From Desulfocorpusculum sp964414345 (GTDB taxonomy: Bacteria > Desulfobacterota > Desulfocorpusculales > Desulfocorpusculum): a stretch of 64,000 bases of DNA. The stretch covers positions 1-64,000 of the forward strand of contig CAYPWF010000006.1 in assembly GCA_964414345.1 (NCBI GenBank). The letters are read 5' to 3'. The notes under the pieces were generated by a model. It was not told where the DNA came from, ran no database searches, and saw nothing but the letters and a program-made list of their open reading frames with translations. The position numbers were made by a program, and so were the translations under genes. Shown one piece after another: positions 50,214 through 58,709 of this stretch; positions within the stretch are counted from its first letter, which is position 1; the number at the start of each line of letters is the position of its first letter.

Positions 50214-51191
50214 ATGCTAGGTTTTAGGTGGTTGGCCAGGGCTGCTTGGGTGGCGGTCCTGGCATTGATGTTTCTTTGCGGGATGGAAATGGAAGCATTG
50301 GCCAGGGCAGGGTCTGGAGGAAGCGCAGGTAGCAGGGGCTCTAGACCTATGTCACCGCCCTCCAGATCCTATTCTGCACCCTCCCAGTCCCAGCCCTCTC
50401 AGCAGCAGCGGCAGTACGCACCCGGTCCACCGCCTGCCTCTCCTTCGCGCAGTCCCTTTTGGCACGGGCTTGCAGGAGGGCTCTTGGGAGGTCTCATCGG
50501 TGGGATGCTATTTAGGAGCCTGGGATTCGGGGGCCCCGGCATGGGCGGCTGGGGTGGCCCAGGCCTTTTTGATCTGATCCTGATCGGAGCCTTGCTTTAC
50601 GGGATTTACTGGTTTGTGGTGAAAAGGAAGCGGATGGCCTCAGGACCAGCTTCATATTCTTCATATCAGAGTGTCTCCCAGGCCGCTGAACCCGTGAGGG
50701 TGGAGGCCCAGGGGGTTGCGTACCAGGAAGACGCAACCGACCAGAATGTTCTGATAGGGCTGAGCCATATCCAGCAGATGGATCCAGGGTTCCAGCTGGA
50801 GGGCTTCAAGGAAGAAGCCATGGACATCTTCTTCAAGATTCAGGCAGCTTGGGCTCAAAGGGATATGGCTCAAGCAAGGCAGTTCTTGACAGAGGAGATG
50901 TTCATGATCCTCCAGAAGCAGGTGGAAGACCTAAGGGCTCAGGGAAGGATCAACAAGTTGGAGAACGTGGCGGTCAGAACAGTTGAGCCAGTGGAGGTCT
51001 GGCAGGAGTCGGGACAGGATTTCATTACAGTCAGAATCCGGGCCAATCTCCTTGATTACACAGTGGATGAGTCTACAGGCCGTTTAGTCTCAGGCAGTGA
51101 CAGAGATCCGGTCAAGTTCGAGGAGTACTGGACTTTCACCCGCCAAGTGGGCCCCCATTCTTGGAAGCTCTCAGCCATCACCCAAGTATGA
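50214..51191 (+). CDS. Tim44-domain membrane protein
   Basis: This 325-residue protein has a signal peptide (residues 1-30), a Ser/Pro/Gln-rich low-complexity linker (30-85), a Gly-rich hydrophobic region and one helix near 118-136. A Tim44/MRPL45-like domain occupies about 180-325 (NVLIGLSHIQQMDPGF, FFKIQAAWAQRDMAQARQFLTEEMF, FEEYWTFTRQ). Such bacterial proteins have an NTF2-like fold and unclear roles. AGGAGGGAAAGGAAG precedes the ATG. An RdgC gene starts 66 bp later, so they may share the promoter above. Confidence 0.87.
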   Translation: MLGFRWLARAAWVAVLALMFLCGMEMEALARAGSGGSAGSRGSRPMSPPSRSYSAPSQSQPSQQQRQYAPGPPPASPSRSPFWHGLAGGLLGGLIGGMLFRSLGFGGPGMGGWGGPGLFDLILIGALLYGIYWFVVKRKRMASGPASYSSYQSVSQAAEPVRVEAQGVAYQEDATDQNVLIGLSHIQQMDPGFQLEGFKEEAMDIFFKIQAAWAQRDMAQARQFLTEEMFMILQKQVEDLRAQGRINKLENVAVRTVEPVEVWQESGQDFITVRIRANLLDYTVDESTGRLVSGSDRDPVKFEEYWTFTRQVGPHSWKLSAITQV

Positions 51192-51256
51192 GGGTAACCA
51201 CCAAGCGTCCCTGGCAAGATGAAACCAGAGATTTTACAAGCTTTGGAGGGCTACTT

Positions 51257-51877
51257 ATGGGATTTCTGAAAGGGGGTGTAAGCTTCTCCCGTTTTGTTGC
51301 AGAGGGGGAATTTCCCCCCAATTACCGTGAGGATTTCCCGGGGAGGATCCGCAGGTTCTGTTTCCAGGAGCTGGATGAGTACTCTGACCAGGAGCGCTCA
51401 GTGGGTTGGGTGGACATGATGGATCCTTTGGATGCCGAGTTTCTGGGAGATGGGTTTTTCAAGGAGGGATATTTAACTTTGGCCCTCAGGGTGGACACCA
51501 GGGTGGTTCCGGCCAAAGTGGTTCGCCAGCATGCTCTTGCGGCTCAAAGGGAGGCGGCCAAGAAAGAGGGTATTGGGTTTCTGCCCAAAGAGCGCAGAAA
51601 GGAGATTCAGGAACAGGTAAGATGGAAACTAATGCGCAGGGCCATTCCCAAATCCAACAGCTACGAAGTGGTCTGGAATCTCAAGACAGGTTCCATCCTG
51701 TTCGGCAGCACCCAGCCGGCCCTCTGCGATGTTTTTGCCGAGCACTTCCAGAAGACCTTTGGGCTTAGGGCCGTGCCTTTGTACCCATACGAGATGATGT
51801 CGAGGCTCTTCAAGAAGCAGGGCCAGGATCCGGTCACCCTCGGCGGGATTAAGCCCTGGCTCCTCGCAGGAGAGTAA
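51257..51877 (+). CDS. rdgC: RdgC-family recombination-associated protein
   Basis: This 206-residue protein matches the short RdgC form seen in Desulfobacterota. It starts MGFLKGGVSFSRFVAEGEFP and contains VGWVDMMDPLD, YLTLALRVDTRVVPAKVV, the helical LPKERRKEIQEQVRWKLMRRAIP, and YEVVWNLKTGSILFGSTQP. E. coli RdgC forms a ring around DNA and limits RecA filament formation. The ATG at 51257 matches the family start and has GGAGGG six bases ahead; an upstream ATG at 51188 overlapping the Tim44 stop adds non-family residues. Confidence 0.85.
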   Translation: MGFLKGGVSFSRFVAEGEFPPNYREDFPGRIRRFCFQELDEYSDQERSVGWVDMMDPLDAEFLGDGFFKEGYLTLALRVDTRVVPAKVVRQHALAAQREAAKKEGIGFLPKERRKEIQEQVRWKLMRRAIPKSNSYEVVWNLKTGSILFGSTQPALCDVFAEHFQKTFGLRAVPLYPYEMMSRLFKKQGQDPVTLGGIKPWLLAGE

Positions 51878-51882
51878 AGCCC

Positions 51883-52431
51883 GTGGAATTGGCAGAACAA
51901 ATATCAAGATGGAGCTTCCTTGGGCAGGAGTTTCTGACCTGGCTTTGGTTCAAGAGTGACCAGGGGGATGGAACCCTGGAACTGAAAGGCCTTGGGCATA
52001 TGGAAATATGGCTGGAGAACAAGGTCACCTTGGAGTCCCAGGAAGAGGATCGGTCGGAAAGGGTTAGCTGTTCAGGCCAGAATCCTGGCCTCAAAGAGGC
52101 CCGTTTCGCTTTGGCTCAGGGCAAGAAGGTGACCAAGGCCCGTTTCCGAATGAGTTTGGGGGAGGATGAGTGGAGTTTCGGATGGGAAGCAGGCAGGCTA
52201 AGCTTCCAATCCATGAGCTTACCTGCCTCTCCAGCGGATCTCGGGGAGGATCCAGATGGGGTCTTCTTTGAAAGGGTCAAGCTGGTGGAGAAAGGGCTGG
52301 AGGTGCTGGATAGTCTTTTTTCAATGTTTGCAATTCTTAGGACCTCCCCCAGGTGGGCAGAAGAAGAATTCCCTGTTTTGGCTAAATGGATTCGGGAGGG
52401 GGCCTTGATCAATAAGGCGGCTCAGAGGTGA
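51883..52431 (+). CDS. RdgC-adjacent conserved protein of unknown function
   Basis: This 182-residue soluble protein starts with GTG, 5 bp after rdgC, so the two are co-translated. It begins RWSFLGQEFLTWLWFKSD, has an aromatic-rich beta central part (DEWSFGWEAGRLSFQ), and a helical C-terminus (KGLEVLDSLFSMFAILRTSPRW, quoted in part). I recall similar proteins next to RdgC in related bacteria, but no function. It may modify RdgC activity. Its 3' end overlaps the convergent sigma54-regulator gene by 23 bp. Confidence 0.75.
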   Translation: MELAEQISRWSFLGQEFLTWLWFKSDQGDGTLELKGLGHMEIWLENKVTLESQEEDRSERVSCSGQNPGLKEARFALAQGKKVTKARFRMSLGEDEWSFGWEAGRLSFQSMSLPASPADLGEDPDGVFFERVKLVEKGLEVLDSLFSMFAILRTSPRWAEEEFPVLAKWIREGALINKAAQR

Positions 52432-53905
52432 GCCCGTGTTTTCGCAGCTTGTAATGCAGCACCCTCCTTGTGACTCCCAAGAGTCTGGCGGCGTCCACCT
52501 GCACCCCGTTGGTTCTGCGTAAGGCTTCCCGAATGGCTTCCATCTCCAAGCGTTCCAAATCCAGATCCGTTCCCACAAAGGTTCTTTGTTCAGCCTGGGG
52601 AGTTTCTTCCAATAGAAGCTCCTCAGGGCCTATGAGGGGCCCCTGGGCTATGAGGGTGGCCCTCTGAATGACGTTTTCAAGCTCCCGGACATTCCCGGGC
52701 CAAGGGTGGGATTGTAAAGCCTTAACAGCCTCCCTGTGGAAACCGCGGATGGGACTATCAGCAGGCAGGTAGCGCTGAAGAAAGTGCTCTGCCAAGAGCG
52801 GTATGTCCTCTCTTCTTTCACGCAAGGGGGGAAGTTGTACGGTGAGCACGCTGATACGGTAATAAAGATCCTTGCGAAAACTCATCTCAGGATCAGCGCT
52901 TAGAAGATCCTTGTTGGTGGCTGCAATGAGTCTTACGTCCACCCTTATGGTCTCCGTGCCACCTAACCTCTCGAAGCATTTCTCCTGAAGCACCCTAAGC
53001 AGCTTGGCCTGAATAGAAGGGTGCATATCCCCGATTTCGTCTAGGAACAGTGTTCCGCCGTGGGATCTCTCCAGTCTGCCTATGTGACGGTGGTCCGCCC
53101 CTGTGAAGGCCCCTTTTTCGTGTCCGAAAAGCTCGCTTTCCAAGAGTTCCTTATGCAGGGTAGCGCAGTTTACCGCCATGAAGGGTTTTTCCCTTCTAGG
53201 ACCGTTGTAATGCAACGCCCTGGCAACCAGTTCCTTGCCGGTGCCTGTTTCCCCCTGGATCAAGACCGTGATGGAGCTGGGCAACACTTTCTGCAACAGG
53301 TCGAACACCTTGCGCATGGCTGCACTGGTCCCAACTATCCCTTCCAAGGCGTATCTACCGTGCACCTGCCTGCGAAGTTCCCGGACTTCTTCCCTGAGAC
53401 GATCCCTCTCCAGGCGCAAACGTTCCACGTTGGAAGTCCTGAGCCGGTGGCTTAGCAGACGCGCCAATCTGTAAGTCAGCTTGAGGGCCAGGGGGGAAGA
53501 GCTGGCCAGAAGTTCATGAAATTGCTCCCTGGATATGCGAAGCAAGGTGGCTGGCTCTTCCCCAGAAACCTTTAGGGTGGCTGATCTGGGGGCCAAATCT
53601 AGGAGGGACATCTCCCCCAAGATAGCAGGTGGGCCTAGCTCCATAAGCAGCTGCTGCGGGGAATCCTCCTCCTCCCCTGCCTTCAGAACGCTTACCTTTC
53701 CCTTCCCCACCAGGTACAAGGCGTCTCCGGGATCCCCTTCCCTGAAAATCTCCCAACCCGGCGGGAACTCCACAGCCTCGGCCATCTTGGCCAGCAAGAA
53801 AAGCTCCTCTTTGGTCAATTGCACCCAGTCTTGCAGGGGTGCTTCCTCACGGCCTATTTCCTCCATGGCCCTTTGAAGAAGCTCAAGGGTTTGTTCTGTA
53901 GTCAT
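52409..53905 (-). CDS. Sigma54-dependent activator with N-terminal cNMP-binding domain
   Basis: This 498-residue regulator has a CRP-like cyclic-nucleotide-binding domain at about 35-150 (GWEIFREGDPGDALYLVGKG, LGEMSLLD) and a linker coiled coil at 155-185. An AAA+ sigma54-interaction domain occupies about 188-420 (GETGTGKE, GAFTGADHRH, TLFLDEIGD, WPGNVRELENV). The C-terminus is a Fis-type helix-turn-helix (VDAARLLGVTRRVLHYKLRKHGL). It would activate sigma54 promoters in response to a nucleotide or other ligand. Its start overlaps the stop of the ABC-class ATPase gene, so the two are coupled. No convincing target site was found in the window. Confidence 0.92.
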   Translation of the reverse strand: MTTEQTLELLQRAMEEIGREEAPLQDWVQLTKEELFLLAKMAEAVEFPPGWEIFREGDPGDALYLVGKGKVSVLKAGEEEDSPQQLLMELGPPAILGEMSLLDLAPRSATLKVSGEEPATLLRISREQFHELLASSSPLALKLTYRLARLLSHRLRTSNVERLRLERDRLREEVRELRRQVHGRYALEGIVGTSAAMRKVFDLLQKVLPSSITVLIQGETGTGKELVARALHYNGPRREKPFMAVNCATLHKELLESELFGHEKGAFTGADHRHIGRLERSHGGTLFLDEIGDMHPSIQAKLLRVLQEKCFERLGGTETIRVDVRLIAATNKDLLSADPEMSFRKDLYYRISVLTVQLPPLRERREDIPLLAEHFLQRYLPADSPIRGFHREAVKALQSHPWPGNVRELENVIQRATLIAQGPLIGPEELLLEETPQAEQRTFVGTDLDLERLEMEAIREALRRTNGVQVDAARLLGVTRRVLHYKLRKHGLTSEPPY

Positions 53906-55629
53906 CTCTGTCTCACCTTGAGGGTTCTCATGCGGTTTATGGCAGCAGCCAGCTCCTGCGCTCTGGGCAGTGCAAGGTTACCGGCCTTGCGAGGCCCCAG
54001 TGCATCAAAACCCACCACCTCCAGCTCCTGGAAGAGCCTCTCCAGAGCCTCTCTAAGACAGGTTCGGCCATCGGCATAGCGGGTGGCAAAACAGTGAATC
54101 AGTTCTCCCAAGGCCCGAGTCTGGCTCTGGTCCACAAGCTGCTCCACCCGTTCCAAGTCTATGGGCGTGGAACCATATACTATTTGTTTCAGACCTCTCA
54201 CATCTATCTTGACTTCCCTGGCACCCCTTCGGGCCTGAAAACTCTCCCTCATGGGAATTCTGTGCGCCACACGACCGAAGTCCCCTTCTACCTCCGGGCT
54301 CCTGCCCGAGCTGAACTCCTGACTAATTCGGGCTGCCTCCTTTGTTACGTCCAAGGGCCTGTAATGATCCATGAGGATTACCCTGTCGGCTACATCCAGG
54401 TAATCCCCGCAGCCGCCCATTACCAGAACCGTGGAAACCCCAAGCTCCTTGTAAATCTGCCTTACCCTGTCTATGAAGGGAGTGATGGGTTCCCGGTCCT
54501 TTGAGACCAAGGCCTGCATCCTCCTGTCTCTGATCATGAAATTCGTGGCTGAGGTGTCCTCGTCCATTAGAAGCAGCTTTGCCCCGGCTTCCAAGGCTTC
54601 CATTATGTTGGCTGCCTGGGATGTGGAGCCGCTTGCATTCTCAGTGGAGAAGCTCCTGGTGTCCTTCCCAAATGGCAAGTTCTTGATGAAGGGTGATATA
54701 TCCACACCTGCTACAAAGCGGCCGTCCTCGGCCCGGATCTTCACAGCTGAGGAATGGGTCACCACCCCCTCTCTTCCGTCTCCGGGCACGTGGTTGTAAA
54801 CCGAGCGTTCCAAGGCCTGCAGAAGCGTGGACTTCCCATGGAACCCTCCTCCCACGATTAAGCTCACACCCGTGGGAATCCCCATGCCCCTTGCCGGTCC
54901 CTGGTTGGGCCTTTGAAGTGTGACTTCCATAGTAGGAGGAGGCTGAAACAGGACCACTTTTGCGTCTTGGGGAGCACAGCCCAGCGGCCTCTCGTCCACT
55001 CCGCTCCTTCTGGGAAGGATGGAGCCCTCAGCCAGAAAAGCCACCAGGCCCATACCTTCCAGTTGTTCCCTCATAGCATCCTGGTCCTCCGAGCAGGCCA
55101 CATGCTCTTTCAGTTTCCCGAGGTTCAGATTCCGGGGCCTCAGAGAAGCCTCCACTATTCGAGGGACCTCTCCTAGAAGCATCTCCTGGGCCTCCCTGCC
55201 CAGAATGGTGCGCCCCTCCGCTGGAAGCCCCACAACGAATCTCACCTCCAAGCCCTCTTGTGAGACCAGAACAGAGGAGCGGTCCAAGATTTCCTGACCT
55301 GGCTTGTCTATGGAAATCAGGCCGCTGTGGCCCATGCCTCTTCTTCCCTTGCTGTGGGTGAGGATGGCCTCGTGAAAAGCCCTTGTCAAAAAATCCCTGA
55401 AACCCACTCGGCGGCTCCTGTTGGCCACCAGCCACTTGTCAAAAGGGGCCTTTTCCCAGGGCACCAAGATCTTCATGCGGGAGGGAGAGGCAAAAGGATC
55501 TCCCTGAACGTGATCCACTACCAACTGAAAACCCGCAAACTCGTACGAGCCTGCCAGCTCCTGGTAAGCCTTGTAACCCTTGTGGTCAATGCGTTGAATG
55601 ATCCTGCGAAGCTCTTCACTGTGGGCCAT
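53902..55629 (-). CDS. ABC-class ATPase (COG3044/PF09818 type)
   Basis: This 575-residue soluble protein matches the predicted ATPase-of-the-ABC-class family. The N-terminal third is family-specific (YELAGSYEF-like AGSYEFAGFQLVVDHVQGDPFASPSR). The P-loop reads IVGGGFHGKSTLL near residue 278, the signature-like region is SGSTSQAANIMEALEAGA, and the Walker B is LLLMDEDTSATNFMIRD. The role of the family is unknown to me. ATG 55629 begins the conserved region, with GGAG upstream. Its last four bases overlap the sigma54 activator start. Confidence 0.85.
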   Translation of the reverse strand: MAHSEELRRIIQRIDHKGYKAYQELAGSYEFAGFQLVVDHVQGDPFASPSRMKILVPWEKAPFDKWLVANRSRRVGFRDFLTRAFHEAILTHSKGRRGMGHSGLISIDKPGQEILDRSSVLVSQEGLEVRFVVGLPAEGRTILGREAQEMLLGEVPRIVEASLRPRNLNLGKLKEHVACSEDQDAMREQLEGMGLVAFLAEGSILPRRSGVDERPLGCAPQDAKVVLFQPPPTMEVTLQRPNQGPARGMGIPTGVSLIVGGGFHGKSTLLQALERSVYNHVPGDGREGVVTHSSAVKIRAEDGRFVAGVDISPFIKNLPFGKDTRSFSTENASGSTSQAANIMEALEAGAKLLLMDEDTSATNFMIRDRRMQALVSKDREPITPFIDRVRQIYKELGVSTVLVMGGCGDYLDVADRVILMDHYRPLDVTKEAARISQEFSSGRSPEVEGDFGRVAHRIPMRESFQARRGAREVKIDVRGLKQIVYGSTPIDLERVEQLVDQSQTRALGELIHCFATRYADGRTCLREALERLFQELEVVGFDALGPRKAGNLALPRAQELAAAINRMRTLKVRQR

Positions 55630-55863
55630 AAGAACCAATCTCCGATGTAAGGCAAAGCCCGGCCTCCCCCAAGAGGCGCGGTTTCTCAAAAACCAAGCTT
55701 TTTCACCCAAGCTCCCAAAAGCCTCTCTCCTTAGCGCAGTGCAATCCTCCCGAGCCCTTTTTTGCAAGCCTTCAGCGGCAGCCTGTTCCAGATGGGAACC
55801 CCAGCCTGTCTTACCAGGACCTCTGAATCGCCTGCTGGGGCCGCCCCCTCCCCCAACTTTGCT

Positions 55864-56310
55864 TTAGGATTCAGCATCAGGAATCTTCCCGCGAATTTGC
55901 CTTGCTTTCTCTATTATTTGAAGTGCCTGGGGATGGAGGCCCAGATCGGGGATCTCCTCCGGAAGAAACCAGCGAGCTTCTTGAGCGTCACTAGAGGAGT
56001 GGAGGCTGCCTCCCTCAACAATACAGACATAATCCAGGATGATGTAGTGGTATTGCACCCTGTGGCCTTCCATAAGAATCCTCTCAGCCACATCCACCAA
56101 ACCCAAGGGTTTCACCAAGAGGCCCGTCTCCTCAAGAATTTCTCTTCTTAGAGCCTGCCTTAGCCCTTCACCAAGTCCCACCACCCCTCCGGGAATGCTC
56201 CAGGTGCCTTTACCGGGTTCTTTGGCGCGTTTCACCAGTAAGACTCTGTCCCCCTCCAGCACCACTGCGCCCACCGCAGGTATTGGGCAAGATGGGTATT
56301 TCCGTTTCAT
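55864..56310 (-). CDS. Nudix hydrolase
   Basis: This 148-residue pyrophosphohydrolase has a complete Nudix box, GGVVGLGEGLRQALRREILEETG at residues about 45-67, given here by its ends. KRAKEPGKGTWSIPGG precedes it. The overall form resembles MutT/ADP-ribose-type housecleaning enzymes. ATG 56310 follows AAGGGTG and begins a typical Nudix N-terminus (KRKYPSCPIPAVGAVV); an upstream ATG adds 20 unlikely residues. It is separated from the ATPase gene by 234 bp in which nothing else was recognised. Confidence 0.92.
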   Translation of the reverse strand: MKRKYPSCPIPAVGAVVLEGDRVLLVKRAKEPGKGTWSIPGGVVGLGEGLRQALRREILEETGLLVKPLGLVDVAERILMEGHRVQYHYIILDYVCIVEGGSLHSSSDAQEARWFLPEEIPDLGLHPQALQIIEKARQIRGKIPDAES

Positions 56311-56398
56311 GACACCCTTGTAACATCCACGGCTCACATATGTCCAGGGAGATCTGATGCGGGTTCTCATCGAATAGTAAAGGATGCGGGACTGGCGG

Positions 56399-56692
56399 TT
56401 ATATGCTTTTGTAACTCTTGTTCACCAGAGAAGCCCAGAGGCACAAAGCAGCGCTCAGCAGGATCACCCCAAGGCTGAAAACCAGGTTCTTGCCCCAATC
56501 CAGAGCGACCCCGTAAGGCATGGGAGGAGCCCAGAGCCATGAGGAGCCTATCTTGGCTCTAAAGGCAAAATCCGGGCCGTCCAGCACATAGACCCAGGAA
56601 GGAAAAATCCAGATGAACGCAAGCAGCAAGAAAGCCAAGACAAAGATAGCTTTTCTTGTATTGCCCATAGTGGACTCCACGGATAAGCTCAT
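56399..56692 (-). CDS. Small two-helix membrane protein
   Basis: This 97-residue protein has two hydrophobic helices (about 13-35 and 66-86) separated by a 30-residue loop rich in aromatic and Pro residues (GSSWLWAPPMPYG). No family was recognised. Its ATG overlaps the stop of the zinc-ribbon gene by three bases in an ATGA arrangement, so its translation is coupled to that gene and to the flavoprotein before it. Confidence 0.68.
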   Translation of the reverse strand: MSLSVESTMGNTRKAIFVLAFLLLAFIWIFPSWVYVLDGPDFAFRAKIGSSWLWAPPMPYGVALDWGKNLVFSLGVILLSAALCLWASLVNKSYKSI

Positions 56693-57003
56693 CAGAGTCT
56701 TTTCCCGCAGAAAGGGCAGAACCGGAACCCCGGATCCATCCTTTCCCCGCAGCCCGGACAAATCCTTCTCATGCCCGCCCTGAGCTCCTCCAGCGGGTCC
56801 CCTCCCTCCTGTGCAACCCTTCCGCAAGCCTCGCAGGCCAGGAAAGGTTTGCCCCTGGAGATGGGTATAAGCGGAATGAAAAACAAGCTGATGTAATGGT
56901 CCGTTTGTTTCAAGAAGGCCTGGGGGCTTCCGCAGGAAGGGCAGGTCCTGGGTACTCCCTCAAGGTTTCTTGTCTTGGGCTGAACCCCTCCAATGAAGAT
57001 CAT
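56692..57003 (-). CDS. Double zinc-ribbon protein
   Basis: This 103-residue protein has an N-terminal zinc ribbon split by a hydrophobic insert: CPSC near residue 21, the strand DHYISLFFIPLIPISRG, then CEACG. A second C-terminal ribbon has CPGCGERM...CPFCGKRL. The first half resembles the zinc_ribbon_15 family with its LFFIPLIPI core. It overlaps the flavoprotein stop (ATGA) and the following membrane-protein start, suggesting that the three products work together. Function unknown. Confidence 0.78.
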   Translation of the reverse strand: MIFIGGVQPKTRNLEGVPRTCPSCGSPQAFLKQTDHYISLFFIPLIPISRGKPFLACEACGRVAQEGGDPLEELRAGMRRICPGCGERMDPGFRFCPFCGKRL

Positions 57004-58613
57004 GGCCCGGATGCCTCCCAATGCCCTACAGGCTGGAAACTCCAGTTCTCAGATCCTTCTTTGTCTAGTTTGACCTTCAGGTGCCCCAGCCAATTCCGGT
57101 CGTCCTGCTCAGGGAAATCCTCCCTGAAATGAGCCCCCCTACTCTCTTCCCTTTTCAGGGCTGCCTTCAGGATCAAAACAGCCGTGCGAATCCCCATGCG
57201 AAGTTCCAGCCTGCGGGTAAGCTCTAAGGGCTGCGAGGAATCGGGCGGCAGCTCGGGCTCCCAGCCGCTCCCCCCCAAAAGAGCCAGGGCCTCTTGCAGA
57301 CCCTTCCTGTTCCTGAGGATCCCGCCTTTCTCCCACATGCACTTGCGAAGCCTTTCCAACCCATCCTTTGGGCCTGGGGCCGAGCTTCTCCCAGAAGAGC
57401 AGAGAAGCCTCTGAAGGGCTTTTTCCAAAAGGGGCTCCATATCCTGTAACTTCTTGGCTCCTTGGGCCCACGTGGCTGCCCCCCTTCCGGCTCTGGCCCC
57501 GAAAACCAGGGTTTCAGCCAAGGCATTTCCTCCCAAACGGTTGGCTCCATGAAGCCCCCCGGCCGCCTCCCCAGCCGCGAAAAGGCCCGGCACATGGGTG
57601 GCACCATGTTCCTCTGTGCTTATCCCGCCCATGAGGAAGTGAGCCATGGGAGCCACCCTCAGAGGTCGCCTGAAACCACCGAAACGCTCCCCCAAGAGAT
57701 GAACAGAAGAAGCCGACAGGGGATCCTCCATCCAATCCTTCTTGCTGACTCCCCGCAGATCCAGCCAGACTTCCCCCTGCTCCCTGAGCTCTGAAAAAAT
57801 TGCCTGGGAGAGCTTGTCCCTTGCCCGCTCTGCAGCCGGCCTTTCCAGAATGCTGTGCTTGAGAAGTATATCCTCCCCCTGCCCGTTGCTAAGCACTCCC
57901 TTGTCAGCCAGGCGAGGAGGGATAAGGAGGCTCGGGAGCCCGGGCTCGGCCAGACCCAAAGGATAGAACTGCACGAACTCCATGTCCTGAAGCTCTGCTC
58001 CTGCCTCCAAGGCCAGGCAGTGTCCCTGGCCAAGCATGCTTTGGGGATTGTCGTGGCGGGCGTAAAGGGCGGCCGCGCCTCCTGTGGCCAGGATCAAGGC
58101 TTTGCACCTTAAACCCAGCCACTTTCCATCCTTGATTCTGTAAGCCAGGGCACCCAACCCAGCTTCTGTGGGGCATATGGAGGCCAGCACGGTGGAGCCC
58201 ATGAAGCGCACGCCTGCCTGGCGAGCCTTGGCCATCAAACACTCCAAAATGGGCTTTCCCCACACCGGAGCGGCCCCACTGGCAAAGAGAAACCCTCCCC
58301 TTGTTTCAGCTTGCAGCCCCCAATCCAAGAGTTCTTGCAACCTGACCGGGGATTCCTGCACCAAGATTTCAACCAAAGCAATGTTATTGAGTCCTCTGCC
58401 GGCCCTCAGAGTGTCCAAGCGATGTGAGCCTGGGTCTTTGCCCTGTGAAGCTCCGCGGAACACCCCTCCACTCAAAACCGTGGAGGTGCCTCCTCCGGGT
58501 GCTCCCTTGCAAAGCACAAGCACACATGAGCCTTCCTTGGCAGCCTCTATGGCTGCTCTCAGGCCAGCAGCCCCGGCTCCCACCACAAGCACATCCACCT
58601 GTGATATTTCCAT
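57000..58613 (-). CDS. SdhA/FrdA/L-aspartate oxidase-family flavoprotein
   Basis: This 537-residue FAD protein begins VDVLVVGAGAAGLRAAIEAA. It has TSTVLSGGVFRGAS where SdhA has its flavinylation loop, so FAD is probably not covalently bound. The body shows LQDMEFVQFYPLG, MAHFLMGGIST, HGANRLGGNALAETLVFG, and the C-terminal SRGAHFREDFPEQDD helix region. It is smaller than the SdhA encoded at 33541 and has no SdhB or membrane anchor beside it. It could be a fumarate or aspartate-type oxidoreductase, or a subunit of a thiol-linked reductase. The next two genes overlap it. Confidence 0.85.
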   Translation of the reverse strand: MEISQVDVLVVGAGAAGLRAAIEAAKEGSCVLVLCKGAPGGGTSTVLSGGVFRGASQGKDPGSHRLDTLRAGRGLNNIALVEILVQESPVRLQELLDWGLQAETRGGFLFASGAAPVWGKPILECLMAKARQAGVRFMGSTVLASICPTEAGLGALAYRIKDGKWLGLRCKALILATGGAAALYARHDNPQSMLGQGHCLALEAGAELQDMEFVQFYPLGLAEPGLPSLLIPPRLADKGVLSNGQGEDILLKHSILERPAAERARDKLSQAIFSELREQGEVWLDLRGVSKKDWMEDPLSASSVHLLGERFGGFRRPLRVAPMAHFLMGGISTEEHGATHVPGLFAAGEAAGGLHGANRLGGNALAETLVFGARAGRGAATWAQGAKKLQDMEPLLEKALQRLLCSSGRSSAPGPKDGLERLRKCMWEKGGILRNRKGLQEALALLGGSGWEPELPPDSSQPLELTRRLELRMGIRTAVLILKAALKREESRGAHFREDFPEQDDRNWLGHLKVKLDKEGSENWSFQPVGHWEASGP

Positions 58614-58709
58614 GTGACCTCGGCACTAAAGGGAATGCATCCGAAGGATCCGGATCGGTCCCCCAAACTTAGGGGTGAGCCAACAGCCCGGCCCTGTGAG
58701 GCGCAGGCT

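Noticed and set aside
50459..50474. A sigma54-like TTGGCAC-GGGC-TTGCA inside the Tim44-domain gene
   Set aside because: The GG-to-GC spacing is one base short of the required ten, and it lies within a coding region, so it is probably chance.
58660..58680. TCCCCCAAACTTAGGGG near the start of the SdhA-like gene as another copy of the dispersed repeat
   Set aside because: Only about a dozen bases match the repeat core and neither end is present, too little to call a copy.
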